A stretch of DNA of 64,000 bases from Allobosea caraganae. GTDB taxonomy: Bacteria; Pseudomonadota; Alphaproteobacteria; Rhizobiales; Beijerinckiaceae. Numbering within the stretch: position 1 is the stretch's first letter; every line of letters starts with the position of its first letter. Below are positions 36,536-44,050 of the stretch, piece after piece. The stretch spans positions 1 through 64,000 of the forward strand of contig NZ_QQTO01000020.1 of the NCBI RefSeq assembly GCF_003351345.1, in the 5' to 3' direction. Under the pieces are notes generated by a model that saw only the letters and a program-made list of their open reading frames with translations, had not been told where the DNA came from and searched no databases. Both the position numbers and the translations under genes were made by a program.

Positions 36536-37855
36536 CTAGTCTCCTGTCTTTTTCGAGTTGGGTGTCGTTGCGGAGGCGACCCGGGCGCGGGCCGCGGTGA
36601 TGAGCGCATGGGCGAGGTGCTCGCCCTTGGCCTGGACGCCGGGCAGGGCGAAGTAATAGCCGCCGCCGACGGGCTTGATGTATTCCTCCAGCGGCTCGCC
36701 GTTGAGGCGCTTCTGGACGGCGATGAAGCCGCGCTCCAGGTCCTGCTGGAAGCAGATGAAGAGCAGGCCCATGTCGAGCTGGCCGGCCCTGGTGACGCCG
36801 TTCGAATAGTTGAAGGGCCGGCGCAGCATGCGGCTTGCGTCCGTCTCGGGCCGGCGCGGGTTGGCGAGGCGGATATGGGCGTCGAGCCGGGTGCGCTTGC
36901 CTTCGGGATCGGAGGCGTAGTCCGGCACGTCATATTCCCGGGCCAAGCCGAGCGGCGCGCCGGTCGCCTTCTCGCGGCCCATGATCTCCTCCTGCTCGCG
37001 CAGCGCCGTGCGGTCCCAGCGCTCGACGAAGTTCCGGATCAGGCGGACGACCTGATAGGTGCCGCCCGTTGCCCAGTCCGGTTCGCCGGCATCGGCCTGG
37101 ACCCAGACGAGTCGGTCCATCAGGTCGGCTTCGGCCGCGTCGGGATTGGCGGTGCCATCGCGGAAGCCGAGCAGGTTGCGCGCGCTTTCCGGCGGCGTGC
37201 CGGGCTTGGCGGGCCGCGCCGGCACGGTGCCCTCCTGCTTCCAGCGCAGGATCAGCAGGTCGGGCGTGTTCTTCACGATGTCGCGCAGCGCGTGGATGTT
37301 GGTGTCGGCGCTGTTCGAGCTGATTTGCAGCAAGAGGTCGCCATGGCAGAGCGCGCCGTCGAGCGCGTCGTTCGGGAAGCGCCGCATGCGCTGCAAATGC
37401 GCGGGCTTCAGCGGCGCCAGGCCGAAGCGCTCGTCGAAGAGGGACGAGCCGAGCGCGGCCGTGATGGTCAGGTTGTCGGGCGCGATCACCGGGCCGAGGA
37501 TGCCGCTATCGGGTGGCGGATAGGCCGGGTCGGCCGTCGGTGCCTCGCCGCCCTGCATCAGGAAGGCGATGCGCTCGGTCAGCAGCCGGAACAGCCGATC
37601 GAGATCGTCGAGCGAGGTCGCGACCACGTCGAAGGCGGCGACGAGCCCGGTGGCCGGGCGCGGCGTGACGATGCCGGGCTGGTGCCTGCCATAGAAGGGC
37701 TGGCGCTGGGCTGTGTCGTCGCTTTCAGGCGCGGCGGCGGGGTTCTGCGCAGGGGCGGCGACGGCGCCTGAGAAAGGGCAGGAGCCGAGCGCGACCGCGC
37801 CGGCCGAGAGCAGCGCGCGGCGCGAGGGGCGGAAAGGATCGGCGGGCTTGCTCAT
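36536..37855 (-). CDS. efeB: Deferrochelatase/peroxidase, DyP type
   Basis: 439 residues. Twin-arginine signal ([15 protein letters not shown]), then the DyP fold with GFRDGTANP (the GxxDG distal-haem motif), [35 protein letters not shown] and RRPFNYSNG. Exported folded by Tat; oxidises ferrous iron or takes iron from haem and passes it to EfeO/EfeU. The ATG overlaps the efeO stop (ATGA). Confidence 0.94.
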   Translation of the reverse strand: MSKPADPFRPSRRALLSAGAVALGSCPFSGAVAAPAQNPAAAPESDDTAQRQPFYGRHQPGIVTPRPATGLVAAFDVVATSLDDLDRLFRLLTERIAFLMQGGEAPTADPAYPPPDSGILGPVIAPDNLTITAALGSSLFDERFGLAPLKPAHLQRMRRFPNDALDGALCHGDLLLQISSNSADTNIHALRDIVKNTPDLLILRWKQEGTVPARPAKPGTPPESARNLLGFRDGTANPDAAEADLMDRLVWVQADAGEPDWATGGTYQVVRLIRNFVERWDRTALREQEEIMGREKATGAPLGLAREYDVPDYASDPEGKRTRLDAHIRLANPRRPETDASRMLRRPFNYSNGVTRAGQLDMGLLFICFQQDLERGFIAVQKRLNGEPLEEYIKPVGGGYYFALPGVQAKGEHLAHALITAARARVASATTPNSKKTGD

Positions 37856-38913
37856 GGCGTCTTCCCGCTTGCGTCGAGCGTCAGCTTCGCGCGCATGGCG
37901 GTAAGGTCGCCGGCCAGGGCTGCTGATGCGCCAGCGCTGTCCGGTCCGCGCTCGACCGTGCCGAGATCGGCGGCGGTCTTTGCGGCGAGGGGGGCGTCCA
38001 GCCGCGTGACCAAGGGCTGCAGCAGTTCGACGATCTTGCGGATACCAGCCACTTGCGAGGCTGAGGCCTCGCTCGGCTTCACGAGCCCGGCTGCGGCTCG
38101 CACCGCCCCGCCAAGCATGGCATCGGGCAGCACCGTGCGTGCGGCGAGAGCGTCGGCTAGCGCCTTGGCCTTGTCTTGCAGCGACGCCGGCGATTTGACG
38201 AATGTCGCCAGATCCGCTTCCGAGCGCGAGCCTGCCGCGTTGGCGAGGGCGAGCTTGAGATCGGCGATCGGGCCCGCCTTCAGTTCATCGTCGGTCAGCG
38301 CCGGTTGCAGGCGGGCAAAGGCTGCGCTGGCTTCGGCGGCGCGCTGAGCGACTGCGTCGATGTCGCGGGCTTCTGCCGCGCCCCGCAACTGTTCCAGCGC
38401 CGCCGCCAGCGCATCGGACTGGCCGATCAGGTAGACCCGGTATTCCGCCACCGGCCCGATGAAATCCATCAGCGCGAGCTTGGGCGCAGCGGCATCGTTC
38501 GAGGCCTTGACGATCAGCCTGCCGCGCGGCGCGCTGAGCAGGCCGCAGGTCATGGCGTATTCGCCGGGATGGAGCTGCGCCGTCAGCCGGCGCGACTGGC
38601 CGGGCACGATGTTCTCGCGCTCCTCGACCACGATGACGCCGTCCAAAATCTCCCATTCGAGCGCGCGCTGGCTGCGATTGGTGACAATGAAGGAGGTCTT
38701 GCCGGCCGGCACCGTGATCTGCGCCGGCTCGCAGGTGCGCTCGGTGATGGCGATGGCGACATCTTGGGCGGAGCTTTGGCCGGGGCGGGGCTTGGCGCCG
38801 CGCTGGGCCGCATAGAAGAAGGCGGCCACCCCGCCGCAGAGGATCAGCGCCGTGCCGGCCATGGCGAGGCGCAGGGCAGGCGAGGGCTTGCCACTGGAGG
38901 CCGCGGCGGTCAC
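37852..38913 (-). CDS. efeO: EfeO-like protein: cupredoxin domain plus degenerate M75 domain
   Basis: 353 residues, GTG start overlapping the efeU stop. A membrane anchor or signal (about 12-32) is followed by the EfeO cupredoxin domain (about 50-135: [54 protein letters not shown]). The C-terminal part (about 140-353) is helical and alanine-rich like M75 but I find no GxHxxE motif in it. Would act as a periplasmic metal-handling partner of EfeU and EfeB; the iron-binding M75 role appears to have moved to the gene at 35710. Confidence 0.88.
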   Translation of the reverse strand: MTAAASSGKPSPALRLAMAGTALILCGGVAAFFYAAQRGAKPRPGQSSAQDVAIAITERTCEPAQITVPAGKTSFIVTNRSQRALEWEILDGVIVVEERENIVPGQSRRLTAQLHPGEYAMTCGLLSAPRGRLIVKASNDAAAPKLALMDFIGPVAEYRVYLIGQSDALAAALEQLRGAAEARDIDAVAQRAAEASAAFARLQPALTDDELKAGPIADLKLALANAAGSRSEADLATFVKSPASLQDKAKALADALAARTVLPDAMLGGAVRAAAGLVKPSEASASQVAGIRKIVELLQPLVTRLDAPLAAKTAADLGTVERGPDSAGASAALAGDLTAMRAKLTLDASGKTP

Positions 38914-39740
38914 GGCCGGGCTCCGCTCAGCTTCGGCTCGGGCCGGCCGGTCGCGAGGAAGAAGGCGAGGGTGGGGACGAGGAAGGCGAGATAGGCCAGC
39001 ACCTCGCCGAGCGTGGCGCGCTCCTGATAGCCGAAGAAGCCGGAAAGCACCGAGCCGAGGGGGCCGTCGACCGGCAGGAGCGCGCCGATGTCGTAGGCGA
39101 TCTGCTGCAAGCCGTTCCACAGCCCGGCCTCGTGCAGGGCGCGCACTGCATTGGCGACCAGCCCGGCCGCGACGAACAGGATGAAGATGCCGGTCCAGCG
39201 GAAGAAGACGCGCAGGTTGAGCTTCATCCCCATCGCGTGGATGGCGAAGCCGACGACCACCGCGCCGGCAAGGCCGAGCGCGGCCCCGGCCGGCGCCTCC
39301 CAGCCGCTGCTCTGCTGCAGGACGGCGAGGAGGAAGAAGACGGATTCGAGCCCTTCGCGCGCCACCGCCAGGAAGGCGAGGCCGACCAGGGCCAGCCCCT
39401 GCCGCTCGCCCGACAGCGCCGCGTCGATGCCGGCATGCAGCTCGCCCTTGATGCTGCGGGCGGCCTTGCGCATCCAGAACACCATCGAGGTCAGCAGCGC
39501 CACGGCGATCAATCCGACGCAGGCCTCGAACAGCTCCTGCGCCCGCTGTGGCAACTCGCCGCTGACGATGTCGAGCCCGGCGCCGACCGCGAGGCTCGCG
39601 CCGCAGGCGAGCACGGCGCCGACCCAGAGCGCCGGCAGCCATTCGCTCCGGCCGGTGCGGGCGAGGTAACTCGCAATAATCCCCACGATCAGCGCGGCCT
39701 CGATGCCTTCGCGCAGCATGATGAGGAAGGGAACGAGCAT
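38910..39740 (-). CDS. efeU: Ferrous iron permease, FTR1/EfeU family
   Basis: 276-residue inner-membrane protein with about seven membrane segments. Two REGxE motifs, LREGIEA near the N-terminus and AREGLES at about 150, are the iron-conducting signatures of FTR1/EfeU. ATG at 39740 begins directly with the first helix; the longer frame upstream has no homology. First gene of efeU - efeO - efeB - efeM. Confidence 0.94.
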   Translation of the reverse strand: MLVPFLIMLREGIEAALIVGIIASYLARTGRSEWLPALWVGAVLACGASLAVGAGLDIVSGELPQRAQELFEACVGLIAVALLTSMVFWMRKAARSIKGELHAGIDAALSGERQGLALVGLAFLAVAREGLESVFFLLAVLQQSSGWEAPAGAALGLAGAVVVGFAIHAMGMKLNLRVFFRWTGIFILFVAAGLVANAVRALHEAGLWNGLQQIAYDIGALLPVDGPLGSVLSGFFGYQERATLGEVLAYLAFLVPTLAFFLATGRPEPKLSGARP

Positions 39741-39879
39741 GGCAGTGATTCCCCAGTTCCCGCGTGAACGAACCAAACGGTGCCGAACTGGACGGGGCTT
39801 GCCGTATTGCAACGGCTTTGGCCGGTCAACGCGGCCGAAATGTGTTGGCTGGATTGGGAAACGTGATTGGGATCAGTAG

Positions 39880-39896
39880 TTTATACGGGTTCTAAT
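39880..39896. promoter_or_regulatory. Possible iron-control element (Irr/ICE-like) upstream of efeU
   Basis: TTTATACGGGTTCTAAT resembles the rhizobial iron control element TTTAGAACNGTTCTAAA, with about four differences. It lies about 140 bp upstream of efeU in the 323-bp divergent region (39741-40063) shared with pcm, otherwise without a visible gene. Iron regulation is expected for this operon, but the match is imperfect. Confidence 0.35.
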
Positions 39897-40063
39897 CTTG
39901 GCTTCGCCGACCGGGCGGCAGAGATGACGCGAGCGTCGCCCATGCCATTGTGTCATGCTGCGGTGCTACGCAGGCGCCTGCCGCCATCTTGCCTTTTTCG
40001 GCGGGCTCGAACAAAAGCTGAGGCGGAGCGGCTCGTGGTGCTGCGCTGACGGAGATTGCGAAC

Positions 40064-40705
40064 ATGGACGGCTTCACAGAGCTGCGCCGCGTGATGGTCG
40101 ATTGCCAGCTGCGCACTTACGAAGTGACCGACCGCACCCTGCTCGCCGCGGCCGACCGGGTGCCGCGCGAGGCCTTCGTGCCGGCCGAGCTCTCCCATCT
40201 CGCCTATCTCGACCAGCCCGTGCCGCTGCCGGGCACCGGCCGCGCGCTGATGGCGCCGATGGTGATCGCGCGGATGATCCAGGTGCTCGATCTCCAGCCG
40301 GGCGAGAAGGTCCTCGAATATGGCGGCGGCAGCGGCTTCGGCGCAGCGCTGATGGCCGAGATGGGCACGCAGGCGACGCTCTGGGAGCCGGATGAAGCGG
40401 CCTTCGCCCTGGCGCAGGGCGCGCTCAAGCAGGCGGGCACGGCGGGCGTCACGCTCAGTGCCTCGCGGCCGGCCGATTCGGATTTCGACGCGGTGCTGGT
40501 CAGCGGCGCCTGCGAGACGGCGCCGGAAAGCTTGTTCGGGCTGGTGAAGAACGGCGGCAGGCTGATCGCGATCGAGGGAATCGGTCGCTCGGCCCGGGTG
40601 AAGCTCTATCAGAAGGCCGGGGAGTCGATGTCGGCGCGGCCCGTCTTCGATGCGGCGGCGCCGATTCTTGAGGAATTCCGCCGGAAACCGGGTTTCGTGT
40701 TCTAA
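40064..40705 (+). CDS. pcm: Protein-L-isoaspartate O-methyltransferase family protein
   Basis: 213 residues, the short alphaproteobacterial form. N-terminal RRVMVDCQLRTYEVTDRTLLAAADRVPREAFVP, then the SAM-binding glycine loop VLEYGGGSGFGAALMAEMG. The usual DGS-like segment of classical Pcm is altered, so repair activity on isoaspartate is not certain. It precedes the tolC-type gene as in many Rhizobiales. Confidence 0.85.
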   Translation: MDGFTELRRVMVDCQLRTYEVTDRTLLAAADRVPREAFVPAELSHLAYLDQPVPLPGTGRALMAPMVIARMIQVLDLQPGEKVLEYGGGSGFGAALMAEMGTQATLWEPDEAAFALAQGALKQAGTAGVTLSASRPADSDFDAVLVSGACETAPESLFGLVKNGGRLIAIEGIGRSARVKLYQKAGESMSARPVFDAAAPILEEFRRKPGFVF

Positions 40706-40707
40706 AG

Positions 40708-40727
40708 GTGTCGCATTTTTGCGGCAC
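40708..40727 (+). terminator. Hairpin between pcm and the tolC-type gene
   Basis: GTGTCGCA-TTTT-TGCGGCAC folds into an eight-pair stem (one G-U) starting 3 bp after the pcm stop. There is no downstream T-run, so termination would be partial at best. Confidence 0.4.
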
Positions 40728-40857
40728 TGCGACAGAGAAACCGTCGCAACGTCAGCGCGGCGTTGGCCTAGGGCTTGGCGATGGCTATGATTTGTATGAA
40801 CTTTGCCGAGGCTGGGGCGATGCCTGGGCGCGACTCCAGTCCGCAAGAGGCGTCCAC

Positions 40858-42270
40858 GTGATTGAAAACGAAGTAAAGCGGAAGCGGTTCGGCTACAGCC
40901 TCGCGGCGGTGCTGACCACACTTCTTGGGGCGGCGCACTTCGCGCCGGCCTCCGCGCAAACCATGGAAGCGGCGCTTTCCCGCGCCTATAACGGCAATCC
41001 GACCCTGAATTCGCAGCGCGCCCAGGTGCGCGTCACCAACGAGAACGTGCCGCAGGCGCTCTCGGGCTACCGGCCGCAGATCACGGCCTCCGCCGATATC
41101 GGCGCCGAGATCACCAATTCGCACATCCCGACCGTGGGCGGCGTCAGCAACCGCTCGACCGAACGAACCGCGCCGCGCGGCGTCGGCGTCCAGGTCAGCC
41201 AGAACATCTTCAACGGCGGCGGCACCGCGAGCGGCGTCAGCGCGGCCGAATCGCAGGTGCTCGGCGCTCGCGCGACCTTGCAGAACACCGAGCAGAACGT
41301 GCTGCTCGATGCCGCGACCTCCTATATGAACGTGCTGCGCGACACGGCGATCCTCAACCTCAACCGCAACAACGTCGAGGTTCTCGAGGAGCAGCTGCGC
41401 CAGACCCGCGACCGGTTTCAGGTCGGTGAAGTCACCCGCACCGACGTCGCGCAGGCCGAAGCCCGGCTCTCCTCGGCGCAGTCGCAGGCGATCCTGGCCG
41501 AATCCAACCTGAAGACCAGCATCGCGCGCTACCGCCAGAATGTCGGCGTCGAGCCGAAGTCGCTGGCGCCCGGCCGCCCGGTCGAGAACCTGCTGCCCAA
41601 GAGCCTCGACGTTGCGCTCAGGAGCGCGCTGGTGGTGCATCCGGCGATCGTCGCGGCGCTGCATGGCGTCGATGTCGCCGAGTTGCAGGTCAAGGTCACC
41701 GAGTCCGATCTCTATCCCTCGCTCGACGTCATCGGCAGCGTCGCCCGGCGCTACGACAACCAGTTCGGCGGCGACAAGGTCAACACGGCCAGCATCGTCG
41801 GCCGCCTGACCATTCCGATCTACGAGGGCGGGCAGATCTATTCCCGCACCCGCCAGGCCAAGGAAACCGCCGGCCAGCGCCGGATCGACGTCGACACCCA
41901 GCGTGACACGGTGCGTGCCGCCGTGGTCTCGGCCTGGGGCGGGCTCGATGCCGCCAAGGCGCAGATCATCGCCGCGCAGGCCCAGGTCCAGGCCGCCGAG
42001 ACCGCGCTCGCCGGCGTGCGCGAAGAGGCCAAGGTCGGCCAGCGCACCACGCTCGACGTGCTCAACGCCCAGCAGGAACTGGTCAGCGCCCGCTCGACCC
42101 TGGTCACCGCGCAGCGCGACCGCGTCGTCGCCTCCTATTCGGTGCTCTCGGCGACCGGCAAGCTCTCGGCCACGACGCTGAAGCTCAAGACCGAGGTCTA
42201 CGACGCCCGCCGCCACTACGACCAGGTCAAGGGCCTGCTCTGGGGCACGCAGACGCCCGACGGCCGCTGA
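40858..42270 (+). CDS. tolC: TolC-family outer-membrane channel protein
   Basis: 470 residues from a GTG at 40858, where a signal peptide begins (RKRFGYSLAAVLTTLLGAAHFAPASAQ). Two OEP repeats: TMEAALSRAYNGNPTLNSQRAQV ... VSQNIFNGGGTASGVSAAE ... and LRSALVVHPAIVAALHGVDVAELQVKVTESDLYPSLDVIG ... IPIYEGGQIYSRTRQAKE. Long heptad-rich helices such as EVLEEQLRQTRDRFQVGEVTRTDVAQAEARL form the periplasmic tunnel. Exit duct for type I secretion and efflux pumps. Confidence 0.94.
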   Translation: MIENEVKRKRFGYSLAAVLTTLLGAAHFAPASAQTMEAALSRAYNGNPTLNSQRAQVRVTNENVPQALSGYRPQITASADIGAEITNSHIPTVGGVSNRSTERTAPRGVGVQVSQNIFNGGGTASGVSAAESQVLGARATLQNTEQNVLLDAATSYMNVLRDTAILNLNRNNVEVLEEQLRQTRDRFQVGEVTRTDVAQAEARLSSAQSQAILAESNLKTSIARYRQNVGVEPKSLAPGRPVENLLPKSLDVALRSALVVHPAIVAALHGVDVAELQVKVTESDLYPSLDVIGSVARRYDNQFGGDKVNTASIVGRLTIPIYEGGQIYSRTRQAKETAGQRRIDVDTQRDTVRAAVVSAWGGLDAAKAQIIAAQAQVQAAETALAGVREEAKVGQRTTLDVLNAQQELVSARSTLVTAQRDRVVASYSVLSATGKLSATTLKLKTEVYDARRHYDQVKGLLWGTQTPDGR

Positions 42271-42274
42271 GCGG

Positions 42275-42402
42275 CATCCCACCGACGTGGCTGCCTGACG
42301 CGGCTCTCCGTGCTTCCGGTGTCACGTACCAAGGTGGGTTGCGCCCCGGTTCTCGACAGCCACGCCAGCCGGCTTACGTCAGCGAGTTCTCGGAAGGTCT
42401 CG
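42275..42402. repeat. Dispersed ~130-bp element, copy A
   Basis: Begins 5 bp after the tolC stop. Shares with copies B and C the ordered blocks GCTTCCGGTG, TCACG, CGGTTCTCGAC, CCACGCCAG and AGCGA(G/A)TTCTC. It is the most diverged of the three. The rest of the 325-bp gap before popZ (42403-42595) contains no visible gene and presumably the popZ promoter. Confidence 0.75.
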
Positions 42403-42595
42403 CTGACCTAACTGTCTTTGGTCCGGTAATCACGGCTTTCCTGCCTGACCTTAGGAGACATTCCGGCAACAGACCGGATTTCTCCTGTGGGTGGGCTGAA
42501 ACCTGCCTTGCTTGCTGCCCTTTCGGTGAAATACTCAACTTTGGGGCAGCGTTGATTCTGGTGACGCGCCCGGTGTCGAGTGGTCCGGATCCAGC

Positions 42596-43186
42596 ATGAG
42601 CGCGCAACCGAAGCCCAACGAACCGTCGATGGAGGAGATTCTCGCCTCCATCCGCCGGATCATCGCGGACGACGACAAGCCTGCCGCCGCCGCGCCGGAG
42701 CCGGAGCTTGCTCCCGTGGCGGAACCCGCCCCGGCGGCTGAGGGCCCGGCCGCCGATATCGACGAGGACGTGCTCGACCTCGGCGCCGAGGCCAGCCTGA
42801 TCCCGCCGCCCGAGCCGGAAGCGCAGGACATCGATTTCCTCGATGCGCCCGAGGTCGAGGCCGCCGCTCCCGAGCCGGAGCCCGCGCCGATGCTGCCGCC
42901 CGAGCCGCCGGCCCAGGCCTTCGTGCCGCCGCCGTTCCAGCCGGCCCCGCCACCGCCCTTCGACATGGCTTCGCTGATCTCAGACCAGACCAGCTCGTCC
43001 GTCCACAACGCCTTCGGCGCGCTCGCCCACACCGTCCTGAGCAACAACGCCCGCACGCTCGAGGATCTGGTCAAGGACATGCTGAAGCCGATGCTCAAGA
43101 CTTGGCTCGACGACAACCTGCCGACCATGGTCGAGCGGCTGGTCCGCGCCGAGATCGAGCGCGTCGCGCGCGGCGGGCGGAACTGA
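42596..43186 (+). CDS. popZ: PopZ-like pole-organising protein (DUF2497)
   Basis: 196 residues. N-terminal EPSMEEILASIRRIIADDD helix that binds client proteins, a long acidic and proline-rich linker (about 30-120), and a C-terminal oligomerisation region (NARTLEDLVKDMLKPMLKTWLDDNLPTMVERLVRAEIERVARG). This is the PopZ architecture, which anchors ParB-parS at the cell pole in alphaproteobacteria. Its place between tolC and valS is conserved in the group. Confidence 0.92.
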   Translation: MSAQPKPNEPSMEEILASIRRIIADDDKPAAAAPEPELAPVAEPAPAAEGPAADIDEDVLDLGAEASLIPPPEPEAQDIDFLDAPEVEAAAPEPEPAPMLPPEPPAQAFVPPPFQPAPPPPFDMASLISDQTSSSVHNAFGALAHTVLSNNARTLEDLVKDMLKPMLKTWLDDNLPTMVERLVRAEIERVARGGRN

Positions 43187-43302
43187 GCTTCGTCATCTGG
43201 TAGCCGATCTGCGGCTGGCGCATTGGGAATGCCGCCTGCGCCCGCTATATCTGCGCATGACGGCGCGCCGCCGCCGCAAGCAGGTTGAGCGAGGATAGTG
43301 CC

Positions 43303-43785
43303 ATGTCGAAGAAGCCCGTCTCCCGGATCGATCTCAAGTCCAACACCAAGACCGCCATGATCGAGCTGCTCAATGCCCGGCTCGCCGATGGCATCGACCT
43401 CGCGCTCGTCACCAAGCAGGCGCATTGGAACCTGAAGGGTCCGGGCTTCATCGCCATCCACGAGATGCTCGACGGTTTCCGCACCGAGCTCGACGGCCAT
43501 GTCGACACGGTGGCCGAGCGCGTCGCGCAGCTTGGCGGCATCGCGCTCGGCACGACGCAGACCGTCGCTGCGGCGACCAAGCTCAAAGCCTATCCGACCG
43601 AGATCGTCGCGGTGAAGGACCATCTCGCCGAGCTGATCGAGCGCTATGCCGAGGCCGCCAAGAGCGTGCGCGCCGCGATCGACACGGCCGACGAGGCCGG
43701 CGATGCCGACACCGCCGATATCTTCACGGGATACTCCCGGGCCCTCGACAAGGCGCTCTGGTTCCTGGAATCGAGCGCCGCCTGA
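43303..43785 (+). CDS. dps: Dps, DNA-binding ferritin-like protein
   Basis: 160 residues. Ferroxidase site residues sit at H41, H53, D57, D68 and E72, reproducing the Dps spacing H-x11-H-x3-D-x10-D-x3-E. A lysine/arginine-containing N-terminal tail ([15 protein letters not shown]) may contact DNA. The 12-mer oxidises and stores iron and protects DNA. ATG at 43303 has GAGGA upstream. It lies between popZ and valS, which are neighbours in most relatives. Confidence 0.94.
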   Translation: MSKKPVSRIDLKSNTKTAMIELLNARLADGIDLALVTKQAHWNLKGPGFIAIHEMLDGFRTELDGHVDTVAERVAQLGGIALGTTQTVAAATKLKAYPTEIVAVKDHLAELIERYAEAAKSVRAAIDTADEAGDADTADIFTGYSRALDKALWFLESSAA

Positions 43786-43925
43786 GAGCGCTTGCGAATT
43801 CTACTGGGGTGGCCGCCTGACGCGGCCGTCTGCGCTTCCGGTGCTCACGTACAAACGTACGCTCCGCTCCGGTTCTCGACGGCCACGCCAGTCGACTCAC
43901 CCCAGCGAAGTCTCAAGCACTCTCA
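43786..43925. repeat. Dispersed ~130-bp element, copy B
   Basis: Starts at the dps stop codon. Imperfect inverted repeat: the left end GAGCGCTTGCGAATTCTACT corresponds to the reverse complement of the right end, AGCGAAGTCTCAAGCACTCTC, and ACTGGGGTGG to CCACGCCAGT/CACCCCAG. The centre reads CACGTACAAACGTACG. Copies A and C share most of it. Confidence 0.82.
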
Positions 43926-44010
43926 CCCCCGAGGGCGTCGCTGCGTCGAAAACGTTGACGCGGCCCCATCCCATGGGCTCTTAAGGCGAACCTTTAGGCC
44001 TTCCGATTTC

Positions 44011-44034
44011 CGGCCGGGACTTCCCGGCCGTTTT
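44011..44034 (+). terminator. GC-rich hairpin with T-run before valS
   Basis: CGGCCGGGA pairs with TCCCGGCCG around a very tight loop and is followed by TTTT, a standard intrinsic terminator shape. It ends 16 bp before the valS start, so it would stop read-through from dps or act as an attenuator in the valS leader. Confidence 0.65.
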
Positions 44035-44050
44035 GCGTTCGAGCGAAGCG

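Noticed and set aside
42339..42599. 86-codon plus-strand frame before popZ
   Set aside because: Overlaps repeat copy A, weak start, no homology; more likely untranslated leader.
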